Translations under genes and position numbers: made by a program
Shown here: piece after piece, positions 8,637-17,574 of the stretch
How positions within the stretch are numbered: the stretch's first letter is position 1
Layout of the letters: each line of letters begins with the position of its first letter
Source of the DNA: JASHSH01 sp036490215
GTDB taxonomy: Bacteria > Pseudomonadota > Alphaproteobacteria > Rhodospirillales > Magnetospirillaceae
Reading direction: 5' to 3'
Length of the DNA: 29,560 bases
Assembly (NCBI GenBank): GCA_036490215.1
Contig: DASXEH010000013.1
Location: 1 to 29,560, forward strand
Notes under the pieces: generated by a model
Database searches by the model: none
What the model saw: the letters and a program-made list of their open reading frames with translations, nothing else
Told to the model about the DNA's origin: nothing

Positions 8637-9743
8637 ATGAATAGACTGGCGAGCTTGCTTATGGGAGCGGCCGCGCTGGCCGTCGCCACCGGATCGGTTG
8701 CGAAAGCCGATATCGTGGTCGGTCTTGCGGGACCGATGACCGGCGGCATCGCGGCTTTCGGCGAGCAGCTGAAGCGCGGCGGCGAAAAGGCGGTCGAAGA
8801 CATCAACGCCAAGGGCGGCGTGCTCGGCCAGAAGCTGCACATCGAAATCGGTGACGACGCTTGCGACCCCAAACAGGCGGTCAGCGTTGCCAACGATCTG
8901 GTCTCGAAGAAGGCCGTGGTGGTGATCGGCCACTTCTGCTCGGGTTCGTCGATCCCGGCCTCGAGCGTTTACGCCGAAGCCAACATCGTCGAAATCTCGC
9001 CCGCTTCGACCAATCCGCAATACACCGAACGCGGTCTGAAGAACGTGTTCCGCGTCTGCGGTCGTGACGATGCCCAGGGCCCGACCATGGCCGATTACAT
9101 CCTCTCCCACTTCAAGGGCAAGGTGATCGCCATCGTCGACGATAAGCAGACCTACTCCAAGGGTCTGGCCGATGCCTTCAAGGCCGCGCTCAACAAGGCC
9201 GGTACGAAGGAAGTCATGTATGACGAAATCACCCAGGGCGAAAAGGACTACAGCGCACTGGTCACCAAGCTAAAGCAGGCGAAGGTCAATGTGCTGTTCT
9301 ACGGCGGCTACCATCCGGAAGCGGCTTTGATCGCACGTCAGGCCAAGGAACAGGGTATGACCCTGACCGTAGCCGGCGGTGACGCCCTCAATGATCCTGA
9401 GTTCAACGCGATCGCCGGCCCCGCCGGCGACGGCACCCTGTTCACCTTCAACCCGGACGCCACCAAGGACCCGGCCAATGCCGCGCTCGTGAAGTGGTTC
9501 CAGGATCAGAAGTATGAACCGGCCGGCTACACGCTGTACGCCTACGCCGCGATCCAGGCTTGGTCGGCCGCCGCCACCAAGGCCGGCAGCACCGACGCCG
9601 CGAAGGTCGAAGACGCGCTGCGCGCCAACAAGTTCAACACCACGCTTGGCTCCATCGGCTTCGATGCCAAGGGCGACGTCATCGCCCCCGGCTTCCTGGT
9701 CTATGAATACAAGGGTGGTAAGTACGAATACGCGCCGAAGTAA
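8637..9743 (+). CDS. Branched-chain amino acid ABC transporter substrate-binding protein (LivJ/LivK type), copy 1
   Basis: This periplasmic receptor (Peripla_BP_6 type) captures the amino acid and docks on LivHM. The 368 residues include a Sec signal peptide (MNRLASLLMGAAALAVATG, cleavage near AKA|D). Mature landmarks are GLAGPMTGGIAAFGEQ, VEDINAKGGVLGQKL, the first cysteine in DDACDPKQA and the second in IGHFCSGSS, which form the family disulfide. ISPASTNPQYTERG and FRVCGRDDAQGP follow, and QGEKDYSALVTKLK lies in the second lobe. The start has GGGGAG about 6 nt upstream. It follows DUF6867 by 123 bp and ends in a strong terminator. It is roughly two-thirds identical by eye to the second Liv binding protein at 17575-18696, so the two are paralogues from duplication. 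Confidence 0.95.
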   Translation: MNRLASLLMGAAALAVATGSVAKADIVVGLAGPMTGGIAAFGEQLKRGGEKAVEDINAKGGVLGQKLHIEIGDDACDPKQAVSVANDLVSKKAVVVIGHFCSGSSIPASSVYAEANIVEISPASTNPQYTERGLKNVFRVCGRDDAQGPTMADYILSHFKGKVIAIVDDKQTYSKGLADAFKAALNKAGTKEVMYDEITQGEKDYSALVTKLKQAKVNVLFYGGYHPEAALIARQAKEQGMTLTVAGGDALNDPEFNAIAGPAGDGTLFTFNPDATKDPANAALVKWFQDQKYEPAGYTLYAYAAIQAWSAAATKAGSTDAAKVEDALRANKFNTTLGSIGFDAKGDVIAPGFLVYEYKGGKYEYAPK

Positions 9744-9765
9744 GCGCGCAGCATCTTGTATGCAG

Positions 9766-9794
9766 GGGCCCGGCGCATCGCGCCGGGCCCTTTT
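9766..9794 (+). terminator. Strong intrinsic terminator of the liv transcription unit
   Basis: An 11-bp perfect stem, GGGCCCGGCGC / GCGCCGGGCCC, with an ATC loop is followed by TTTTCTTT. It separates the liv genes from the kinase gene downstream. Confidence 0.9.
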
Positions 9795-9836
9795 CTTTGC
9801 GCGAACAGATGCTTGGCAGACCCGTTCCCGTTGCGC

Positions 9837-9864
9837 TTGATCGGTCGACCACAGCCTCTACAAT
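9837..9864 (+). promoter_or_regulatory. Candidate promoter of the first hybrid kinase gene
   Basis: TTGATC (9837-9842) and TACAAT (9859-9864) are separated by 16 bp. TACAAT matches the sigma-70 -10 consensus at 5 of 6 positions. A start site about 7 nt downstream would fall at around 9871, only about 6 nt before the annotated ATG. The 5' leader would then be almost absent. Confidence 0.5.
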
Positions 9865-9876
9865 TGCTGCCGGAGA

Positions 9877-12198
9877 ATGAAACGGAACGAACTCTCGGTG
9901 CGCGAGCCCAACCTGTCGGACCTTCCGTCCGACGGCGCGGTTGCGGCACCATCGTCTGAGGCGCCGTTGCCGGGCTTCGCCGGCTGGTTCATCCACCCTC
10001 GCATCACCGAGACAACGCAGCGCCAGCGCTTGCACGTGTTCGTGATGGCGCATTTCGTCGGCACCATCTTCGGCCTACTCCTGCTCGCCGGCCTGTATTC
10101 GGCCGCGCCCGAAGTCAGCGTCGACCTGCACTGGCTGGTGCCGGCGATCCTGGGCTTTATCGCCTTGCCCTTCTTCGTCCGTTTGACCGGCCGCCTCGAC
10201 ATCGCGGGCACCATCTCGGCGCAGTATTTTGCCGTGCTCGTTCTTTTGATCTCACATGAATACGGTGGGCTGGTATCGCCGGTCCTGGTCTGGATGGTGA
10301 TGGCGCTGGGCACGGCGATCTATTACCTGGGACCCTGGCCGGGCTGGCGGAATGCCAATCTAATCATGCAGAGCATCTTGCTCGCGATCTTCATCGTTCT
10401 GCATGCCGGCGGAATGCAGCCTGGGCTGAACATCGATCCGCACGCCTTGCTCGTGGTCGGCATCGTCAGCAGTTGCGCGGTCGTCGCGTTCATGTCGTTC
10501 ATCGCTCTGCAGATCTGGGCGATGGATCTCGCCAAGCAGCACGAACTCGAACATGAAATGAGCGTGCGGCGCACGGTAGAAGCGGAACAGATTCGTATCG
10601 CCGAGGAACTGCGCCGCGGCCGCGATCACCTGGCGTTATCGCAACGCGTGGGCAAGCTGGGCAGCGCCGAAATCGTCTATTGGCCGGAGCATGTCGCACA
10701 TTGGTCCGATGCGATGTTCGCGCTGTTCGGCGTCGACCCGGCGCACAAATCGCTCTCGGGTAACGAGTTCATGTCGCGCGTTCATCCCGATGACCGACGC
10801 GTCGTCGAAAATTATCGCGAGCGCGAATCGCGCGGCGACTACCCACGCTCTTCCGAGTTCCGTGTCTATGTTACCGACAGCGCGTGGCGTTGGATTCGCC
10901 GCCAGGCCGAGCCGATCGAATGGCGGCAGGGCATGCCCTATCGCGTGGTCGCGACCTATCAGGACGTGACCGACGAGAAGGAATCGCAGCAGGCCGTGGT
11001 CGATCTCGAAGAGCAGCTCTCCCAGGCGCACAAGATGGAAGCGATCGGGCAGTTGACGGGCGGCGTCGCCCACGATTTCAATAACCTGCTCGGCGTGTTG
11101 CTCGGCCGCCTGCAAATGATCGACGAGGAACTCGTCGATCCGAAGCTGGGCGATACGACGCAGATTCGCAATTGGGTGCGGTCTTGTATCCGCGCCGTCG
11201 ACCGCGGCGCGACACTGACCAAGAGCATGCTGGCCTTCTCCCGCCAGCAGGCGCTGGCGCCGGTGATCCTCGACGTCAACGCTGTGATCGCCGATATGGA
11301 AGACATGCTGCGCCGCTCGCTCGGCGAAGCGTATCGCCTCGAGGTCGTCAAATCGTTCAACCTCTGGCGCACCGAAGCCGATGCCGGTCAGCTTCAGAAC
11401 GCGCTGCTCAATCTGATCCTCAACAGCCGCGATGCCACACCCGATGGCGGCGCGCTGAAGATCGAGACGCGCAACAGGACGATCGGCTCCGACTACGTGA
11501 TCCACCACATGGATGTCGAGGTCGGCGACTATGTCGAACTGGCCATATCGGACCAAGGCACCGGCATGTCGCCCGAGACGATCCGCCGGGCCTTCGAACC
11601 GTTCTTCACCACCAAGGAAGTCGGCAAAGGCAGCGGTCTCGGCCTGAGTATGGTCTATGGCTTCGTCAAGCAGTCGGGCGGCCATGTCGCGATCGAAAGC
11701 GAAATGGGCCGCGGCACGACGGTTCGCGTCTATCTCCCGCGCAAGGACAAGGACGCGCCGGCAACAGCGGTTGAGAACACCCATATTGAACGGGCCGTGT
11801 CGCGTGGGCAGAGCGAAATCATCCTCATCGTCGAAGACAATGAGGAACTGCTCGACGTGACGCGCAAGCAAGTCGAGCGGATGGGCTATACCGTGCTCCA
11901 GGCAAATACCGCCGCCGACGGGCTGAGGGTTTTGCGGCAAAATCCCGAAATCCGACTGCTGTTGAGCGACATCGTCCTGCCGCATGGCATGAACGGGGTC
12001 GAAATGGCCGAGAGTGCAATGAACCTGCAGCCTGGGCTCAAGGTCGTGTTCATGTCGGGCTACAACGACGAGCACGAGGCGATCAAACGGATCCAGGGCC
12101 GCTTCCAGGTCAGTCTGCTTCAGAAGCCGTTTCAGCCCTCTGAATTGGCGGCCCGTCTCCGTGCCGCCCTCAGTTCGGAACCCCACAAAGCGATCTGA
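9877..12198 (+). CDS. Membrane-bound hybrid sensor histidine kinase
   Basis: The protein senses an unknown cue and passes phosphate from a histidine to its own C-terminal receiver. The 773 residues comprise a polar N-terminus, six hydrophobic helices between about 52 and 213, a helical linker (215-255), and one PAS domain of the PAS_3 type (about 254-368, with FMSRVHPDDR and the C-terminal VATYQDVTDEKE). Next are HisKA with phospho-acceptor His399 in GGVAHDFNNLL, HATPase (NALLNLILNSRDA N-box; DQGTGMSPE; PFFTTKEVGKGSGLGLSM) and a receiver (about 645-765) with Asp698 in LLLSDIVLP and Lys in LLQKPF. All catalytic residues are present. The GGAG site is unusually close (one base) to the ATG at 9877, and GTG at 9898 is an alternative start. 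No DNA-binding partner is nearby. Confidence 0.93.
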   Translation: MKRNELSVREPNLSDLPSDGAVAAPSSEAPLPGFAGWFIHPRITETTQRQRLHVFVMAHFVGTIFGLLLLAGLYSAAPEVSVDLHWLVPAILGFIALPFFVRLTGRLDIAGTISAQYFAVLVLLISHEYGGLVSPVLVWMVMALGTAIYYLGPWPGWRNANLIMQSILLAIFIVLHAGGMQPGLNIDPHALLVVGIVSSCAVVAFMSFIALQIWAMDLAKQHELEHEMSVRRTVEAEQIRIAEELRRGRDHLALSQRVGKLGSAEIVYWPEHVAHWSDAMFALFGVDPAHKSLSGNEFMSRVHPDDRRVVENYRERESRGDYPRSSEFRVYVTDSAWRWIRRQAEPIEWRQGMPYRVVATYQDVTDEKESQQAVVDLEEQLSQAHKMEAIGQLTGGVAHDFNNLLGVLLGRLQMIDEELVDPKLGDTTQIRNWVRSCIRAVDRGATLTKSMLAFSRQQALAPVILDVNAVIADMEDMLRRSLGEAYRLEVVKSFNLWRTEADAGQLQNALLNLILNSRDATPDGGALKIETRNRTIGSDYVIHHMDVEVGDYVELAISDQGTGMSPETIRRAFEPFFTTKEVGKGSGLGLSMVYGFVKQSGGHVAIESEMGRGTTVRVYLPRKDKDAPATAVENTHIERAVSRGQSEIILIVEDNEELLDVTRKQVERMGYTVLQANTAADGLRVLRQNPEIRLLLSDIVLPHGMNGVEMAESAMNLQPGLKVVFMSGYNDEHEAIKRIQGRFQVSLLQKPFQPSELAARLRAALSSEPHKAI

Positions 12199-12430
12199 CC
12201 CCGGCACCGCGACGGCCCACATCACTGCGTGTGTCGGTGATAAGTTTTCCTACATCAAAAAGTTTATCCGGCGATCACATCACCGCACCCTACAGTTGCA
12301 CTCCAGGAACAATCTATGATTGAATAATTACAAACAGGTAACCGCTTGAGTAGTCTGTGGCCGCCGTATGGGTATCGCGCAAAGCGTGGTGCGAACGACG
12401 GGTAGAGGATGCGAAGAGACTGAGGACGTG

Positions 12431-13258
12431 ATGGCCGCATCGACGCAGACTCCGTCGCCTCTGAACAGAAAGTCAGGCCGTAGCGCGCCTGAGGACAAAC
12501 CTTCTGACCTCACCTTTCCGCCGGATTATTCCGTGCGCACAGTGCCATCCTGGTTGGCTAAGAAGCGAGTGGTCGGCGGCTTTGTGGTCGAGCCTATCGT
12601 CGGTGTCGGGGAGTCGGCGCAGCGCTACTTTCCCAGCGCCGAGCGCAACGAGGGTTTCGATCTCCCTGTTCTCTCCTACGCCGCAGGACGTGCCGAGGCT
12701 CTGATCCGCGCAAAAAAATTGATGCTGGTTTTCGTGCCGGTGTATTGGGCATGCCTTGATCAAGCACGGACGCGGGCGCGTTATCTCCAATTCCTGTCGA
12801 CCCTGTCGGAATCGGCACGGCGATTGTTCGTCTTTGAACTGGCCGGGATTCCTGAAGATCTGATGGTCACGCGGATCGAGGAGCGCATCAGCCAGCTGCG
12901 CCCCTATTGTCGGTCGATCGTCTGCCGTACGCGAATCGCGCGGCGCGATTTCTCGGTGTTCGGTAAATTGCAGGTCCATGCGGTCGGCATCGATCTCGGC
13001 GAATTGCCGACCTTCGAGCGCGGGATCATTCCTGCCTTCGACACCTTCATGGATGCCGTGGCGCCGACCAAGCGCAACACCTATGTCCACGGCCTGACCA
13101 GCAAAAGTTTGCTGGTGGCAGTGCAGGCCGCCGGCGTCGATTTCGTCGCGGGGACGATCATTCCTCAGTCGGACGATGCGCCTCAGGACATTCGCGGCTT
13201 CGAGATCGCCGACCTATATGATTTTCCGAAACCGAGCTCCAAACCCGCGGCATCGTGA
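12431..13258 (+). CDS. Degenerate EAL-like protein coupled to a hybrid kinase
   Basis: This 275-residue soluble protein has the outline of an EAL (cyclic-di-GMP phosphodiesterase) domain but none of its catalytic residues. GFVVEPIVGVGE sits where the first strand and the EAL loop should be, but EAL itself is missing. LFVFELAGIPED corresponds to the ExE strand. The metal-binding DD pair, the catalytic Lys and the final QG are replaced (VGIDLGEL, YVHGLTSKSL, FVAGTIIPQ). It therefore cannot hydrolyse c-di-GMP and may be a protein- or nucleotide-binding regulator. I chose ATG 12431 because GAGG lies 5 nt upstream. An earlier ATG at 12368 has no ribosome site. Its stop overlaps the GTG start of the next kinase gene, so the two products probably act together. 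The EAL assignment is my fold reading and is moderately sure. Confidence 0.6.
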   Translation: MAASTQTPSPLNRKSGRSAPEDKPSDLTFPPDYSVRTVPSWLAKKRVVGGFVVEPIVGVGESAQRYFPSAERNEGFDLPVLSYAAGRAEALIRAKKLMLVFVPVYWACLDQARTRARYLQFLSTLSESARRLFVFELAGIPEDLMVTRIEERISQLRPYCRSIVCRTRIARRDFSVFGKLQVHAVGIDLGELPTFERGIIPAFDTFMDAVAPTKRNTYVHGLTSKSLLVAVQAAGVDFVAGTIIPQSDDAPQDIRGFEIADLYDFPKPSSKPAAS

Positions 13259-16200
13259 CCATGTCTGCAGGCCATCCATTATTCTCTCCCCGCACGCTCC
13301 GCATCGCGATCCCGGCCGCCATTCTTGTGATCGGCGCGGCGTGTTCCGGCTTTGCATTCTGGCAGGCGCAGGAGGCCGAGAAGATCAGCATCCTCAGCGT
13401 GCTCGAATTGCGCGCAGCCTGGCGTGCCGGCGACATGCAGAACAAACTGGATCGAGCGGTGGCATCGGTGCGGTCATTGCGAACATTTGTCGTCTCTCAA
13501 AACCTTTGGGACTCCCGCGATCGCGACGACAATCTGCAATTCCACATCTTCGCGTCTCAGGCACGTGGTAAAGCGCCGATCAGCCGCCTGCTCTGGGCGC
13601 CGATCGTACGCGACGAGAAACGCGCCGCGTTCGAAGCCAAAGCGGCCGCCGACAATGGCGCGCCGAATTATCAAATCAGCGCGTTCGGACCTGACGGCCA
13701 GCTGAAGCGTGAAGGTCCGCACGACGTTTATGCACCGGTCGAATACGAACAAAGCTTCGACAAAAAGCCGCCGCTCCTTTCCTTCGATCTGCTGTCGGAA
13801 ACGCAACGCCGCGCGGCGGCTGAAATGGCGCGCGATCTCGGTACATCGGTAATATCGCCGGTTCTCTTGCCGCTGCCGGGCCAGGGCGCCGAAGGCCGCA
13901 TCATCATATATACGCCCGTCTATGAACGTCCGATCGTCCCGGACACCTTGGAAGGGCGGCGCGACGGTCTGGTGGGCTATACGGTTGGCAGCTTCCAGGC
14001 GAAATCGCTGTTCGAATACGCGCTTGCGGATACGCCTGAAGCCATCGAGACGCTGAGCTTGGTCGCTGATCTGCCGACGAACATGGCCTCGGCGATCCCG
14101 ATCGTGCAGTACCGGCCCGCGCCGAAAGTCGTCGATACTTATGCCGACCCGCTGGGCACGATTGCATCGGGTGGGATACGCCTGACGCGCAGCTTCGAAA
14201 GCCTTGGGCATGATTGGACTCTGGTGTTCGATTTTGCGCCGGCCACCGTCGGTGAAATGCGCACGCCGGCGCCTTGGGGCTATCTGGGTCTCGGCCTGGC
14301 GCTCACGATCGCGCTGACCTCCTACGTCGTCGCCCAGCAACGACGGCAAAGCTTGGTGGAAGGTTTGATCGCGGAACGAACCGACGCATTGCAGAGCACG
14401 ACGAACCGACTGACCGGAATGATCGAGACGGCGCCGGACGGCATCATCTCGATCGATCGCAGCGGGACCATCCTCCAATTCAATGCCGCGGCGGAGATGC
14501 TGTTCGGTTATGACGAGGCGGAAGTTTTGCATCAGAACGTCAAGATGCTGATGCCGGCACCCTTCGCCCAAGAGCACGATCAGTATTTGGACAATTATCA
14601 TCGGACGGGCGAACGCCACGTCATCGGTCTCGGTCGGGAAGTAACCGGGCGGCGAAAAGACGGCAGCATATTTCCGCTCTATCTGGCGGTTGGCGAGGTC
14701 AACGAGGCTGGAGAGACGAGCTACGTTGGCATCCTGCGCGACCTGACCGCGGCCAAACGCGCCGAACAGCTGATCGCCGACGAACGCGATACGGCGCAAC
14801 GCTACCTCGACGTGGCCGGCGTGATGATTCTCGTCCTCGACTTGGAGTTTCGCATCACCCTGATCAACCGCCACGGCTGCCGCATGGTCGGCTATTCGAG
14901 TGCCGTCGAATTGATCGGCCGTTCTTGGATCGACACCTGCATCCCCGAGAACGAACGCGAAGCGATTCGCCGCAAATTCCAACAATTAATCACGTCCGGC
15001 GACGGGGATTTTGAATTCAACGAGAACATGGTGGTCACCAAAAGCGGCGCGCATAGAATGGTTGCCTGGCACAATACGATCTTCACCGACGTGGCCGGCA
15101 AAATCGTCGGCACATTGAGTTCCGGCGAAGACGTGACCGAACGAAGGCAGGCCGAGCTCGCACTGCGGCGCAGCCAGGAACATCTCGCGCGCGTTCAGAG
15201 CATCGCGCGCATCGGATCGAGCGAATACAACTATCAGACCGGCGAAATAACCTGGTCCGACGAGATCTATCGCTTCATCGGCGATCCACCGGTGCGCGAT
15301 ACGAAGCTATCCACGTTCATGGACGTCGTGCACCCCGACGATCGTGGGAAATTGACTGCCTTGGCACAGCGCGGGCGCGAGGGCCAGGACGTCGAGCCGA
15401 TGGAATTCCGCATCGTCGGCGGTGATGGCATAACACGCTGGTTCTATCGCCAGTCGCAGCTGACGCGCGACGAGAAGGGCGAGCCTCTGATGCAAATCGC
15501 GACCGTGTTCGACATCACGGGACGCAAGATCGCCGAGGCCGCGCGGATGGCCAGCGAGGAACAATATCGCCTGACCTTCGACATGGCACCGGTCGGCATC
15601 GCGCATGTCGATCTCGAGGGCAAATTCATGCTGGTCAATCAGGCGATGTGCAGCATGTTCCTATACGGCGAAGCCGATCTATTGGGGCACAACTTCCGCG
15701 AATTCACCCATCCCGACGACATGGCCGTCTCCGATCCGCAAACGCAGCAATTGGTCAATCGTCAAGCGACGACGATTTCTTGGGAGAAGCGATTCATCCG
15801 CAAAGACGGCACAACGATCTGGTGCCAGCTCACCAGTACGTTGACCGCCGGCAACGACAAGACGCCTGCACACTATGTCACCGTCTATATCGATGTGACC
15901 GCGGCCAAGCTGAGCGAGGAAAAGCGCCATGAATTGGAGGCGCAGTTGGTACAGGCCCAGAAGATGGAAGCTGTCGGACGCTTGACCGGTGGCGTGGCGC
16001 ACGATTTCAACAATCTTCTGACCGTGGTGCTGGGCAATCTCGACCTGGTTCGCGAACAGGTTGAAGAGAACGCGAAACTGGTCCGCCAGATCGATGCGGC
16101 GACAGCCGCCGGCAAGCGCGGCGCCGATCTGACGCACCGTTTGCTGGCCTTCTCGCGCCAGCAGCCGCTCGAACCTGTCTCGGTCGATATCAATAAGAGG

Positions 16201-17094
16201 GTTGCCGAGCTCATCCCCATGCTCCACCGCACGCTCGGCGAGACCATCGAAGTCAAGCAGAAGCTCGGACGGACTTTGTGGCGCGTGGTCGTCGATCCCG
16301 GCCAATTCGAAAATGCGATCCTCAATCTTGCCGTCAATTCGCGCGACGCGATGACCGGCGGCGGCAAGCTGGTGATCACGACCGAAAACATCGCTATCGA
16401 CGACGCTTATGCGGCCACCCGCCGCGAACTCTCGCCGGGCAACTATGTCCGCGTATCGGTGAGCGATTCGGGAAGCGGCATGCCGCCGGAGATCATCGCC
16501 AAGGCCTTCGACCCGTTTTTCACGACTAAGGATGTCGGCAAGGGCACCGGCCTGGGCCTGAGCATGGTGTACGGCTTCGTCAAACAGTCGGGTGGCCACG
16601 CCGCGATCTATAGCGAAGTCGGCATCGGCACCACGGTCACGCTGCTGCTGCCGGCCGACGCCTCTTCCGCCGTCGAGACCGTTCAGACCAAAACCTTCGC
16701 GCCAATGCGCGGCAACGAGACCATCCTCGTGGTCGAAGACGATCCTGCGGTGCGCGCTGTAACTGTTTCGTTCCTCGATGCGCTGGGCTATAGCGTGATC
16801 CAGGCGGGGACCGTGGTGGAGGGTTATGAATTGTTTGCCGCCCTGCCCGACATCGATCTGATCCTCACCGACGTGATCCTGCCCGGCGGCGCCGACGGCG
16901 CAGCCCTGGCGCGGAAAGCACGTGAAATCCGGCCCGATACGAAGGTCCTTTTCATGTCCGGCTACACTGAAGACGTGGTCATGCACAACGGACGCCTCGA
17001 TGCCGGCGTGGCCTTGTTGCGCAAACCCTTCACCCGCGGACAGCTCGCGCAAAAGGTCCGTGCCGTCATCGATGGCGAACTCATCAAAAACTAA
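13255..17094 (+). CDS. CHASE/multi-PAS hybrid sensor histidine kinase with FixL-like PAS
   Basis: This 1279-residue hybrid kinase has a first membrane helix at about 16-37, then a periplasmic CHASE-type domain (about 60-275) recognised by PVEYEQSFDKKPPLLSFDLL and IIIYTPVYE. A second helix (about 341-361) leads to four PAS domains (about 385-505, 510-635, 640-760, 765-895). HisKA follows with His916 (GGVAHDFNNLL), then HATPase (NLAVNSRDAM, DSGSGMPPE, GKGTGLGLSM), and a receiver with Asp1206 (LILTDVILPGG) and Lys in LLRKPF. PAS1 strongly resembles the FixL heme domain: EHDQY (His441), GERHVIGLGR (His455, Arg461) and GRRKDGSIFPLYLAVGEV. The start is GTG 13255, overlapping the upstream stop; ATG 13261 is equally possible. 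It is followed after 30 bp by a receiver gene that may be a phosphate target. Confidence 0.92.
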   Translation: MTMSAGHPLFSPRTLRIAIPAAILVIGAACSGFAFWQAQEAEKISILSVLELRAAWRAGDMQNKLDRAVASVRSLRTFVVSQNLWDSRDRDDNLQFHIFASQARGKAPISRLLWAPIVRDEKRAAFEAKAAADNGAPNYQISAFGPDGQLKREGPHDVYAPVEYEQSFDKKPPLLSFDLLSETQRRAAAEMARDLGTSVISPVLLPLPGQGAEGRIIIYTPVYERPIVPDTLEGRRDGLVGYTVGSFQAKSLFEYALADTPEAIETLSLVADLPTNMASAIPIVQYRPAPKVVDTYADPLGTIASGGIRLTRSFESLGHDWTLVFDFAPATVGEMRTPAPWGYLGLGLALTIALTSYVVAQQRRQSLVEGLIAERTDALQSTTNRLTGMIETAPDGIISIDRSGTILQFNAAAEMLFGYDEAEVLHQNVKMLMPAPFAQEHDQYLDNYHRTGERHVIGLGREVTGRRKDGSIFPLYLAVGEVNEAGETSYVGILRDLTAAKRAEQLIADERDTAQRYLDVAGVMILVLDLEFRITLINRHGCRMVGYSSAVELIGRSWIDTCIPENEREAIRRKFQQLITSGDGDFEFNENMVVTKSGAHRMVAWHNTIFTDVAGKIVGTLSSGEDVTERRQAELALRRSQEHLARVQSIARIGSSEYNYQTGEITWSDEIYRFIGDPPVRDTKLSTFMDVVHPDDRGKLTALAQRGREGQDVEPMEFRIVGGDGITRWFYRQSQLTRDEKGEPLMQIATVFDITGRKIAEAARMASEEQYRLTFDMAPVGIAHVDLEGKFMLVNQAMCSMFLYGEADLLGHNFREFTHPDDMAVSDPQTQQLVNRQATTISWEKRFIRKDGTTIWCQLTSTLTAGNDKTPAHYVTVYIDVTAAKLSEEKRHELEAQLVQAQKMEAVGRLTGGVAHDFNNLLTVVLGNLDLVREQVEENAKLVRQIDAATAAGKRGADLTHRLLAFSRQQPLEPVSVDINKRVAELIPMLHRTLGETIEVKQKLGRTLWRVVVDPGQFENAILNLAVNSRDAMTGGGKLVITTENIAIDDAYAATRRELSPGNYVRVSVSDSGSGMPPEIIAKAFDPFFTTKDVGKGTGLGLSMVYGFVKQSGGHAAIYSEVGIGTTVTLLLPADASSAVETVQTKTFAPMRGNETILVVEDDPAVRAVTVSFLDALGYSVIQAGTVVEGYELFAALPDIDLILTDVILPGGADGAALARKAREIRPDTKVLFMSGYTEDVVMHNGRLDAGVALLRKPFTRGQLAQKVRAVIDGELIKN

Positions 17095-17124
17095 CCCGCT
17101 GCAACAACGAACACGAAAAGATCC

Positions 17125-17493
17125 ATGGCCCATATCCTTGTTATTGACGATGAACCCGGTGTGCGATCCATGATTCGCGACACCCTGGAGCCTGAGCACA
17201 CCATCGCAGAGGCGGCTGACGGCATCGAAGGCATGCAGAAGTTTGCTACCGAGACCTTCGATCTGGTGATCGTCGATATCATCATGCCGGAGCAAGAAGG
17301 GCTCGAAACGCTGCTGCAGATCCACCGCCTGCGGGCGGATCAAAAGATCATCGCCATTTCGGGTGGCGGGCGTACGGGAACCATCGAATTCCTTCGCCTG
17401 GCCGAAAATATCGGTGTCACCAAGACCCTGAAGAAGCCGTTCAGCCCCGCAGTTCTGCGCGATGCCGTGCGATTCTGCCTGCGTTCGGACTGA
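17125..17493 (+). CDS. Single-domain response regulator (CheY-like receiver)
   Basis: This is a stand-alone receiver of 122 residues. The acidic pair is in ILVIDDEPGVR (Asp8, Asp9), the phospho-acceptor is Asp51 in DLVIVDIIMPEQEGL, the conserved Ser/Thr lies in IIAISGGGRTG, and the lysine is in TLKKPF. There is no output domain, so it must act through protein contact or as a phosphorelay carrier. It lies 30 bp after the CHASE/PAS hybrid kinase in the same direction, which makes that kinase (or the one at 9877) the likely partner. The upstream ribosome site is weak (AAAAGA), suggesting coupling or low expression. The next gene begins 81 bp later. Confidence 0.92.
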   Translation: MAHILVIDDEPGVRSMIRDTLEPEHTIAEAADGIEGMQKFATETFDLVIVDIIMPEQEGLETLLQIHRLRADQKIIAISGGGRTGTIEFLRLAENIGVTKTLKKPFSPAVLRDAVRFCLRSD

Positions 17494-17574
17494 TTTCGGC
17501 GGTTTTTCCGGTGCTTGCGGCATCGTATCCAGTTGATAGACTTGATGCTCTTTCACCTTGGGGAGTGCAAGTCT

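Noticed and set aside
12199..12430. Possible small gene or RNA between the first kinase and the EAL-like gene
   Set aside because: The region is AT-richer with promoter-like patches (TATGAT near 12315, ATAATTAC near 12325) but has no frame with a ribosome site and no terminator.
17515..17574. Earlier TTG start for the second Liv receptor
   Set aside because: It would put 20 residues before the signal peptide, and the ATG at 17575 has its own ribosome site.
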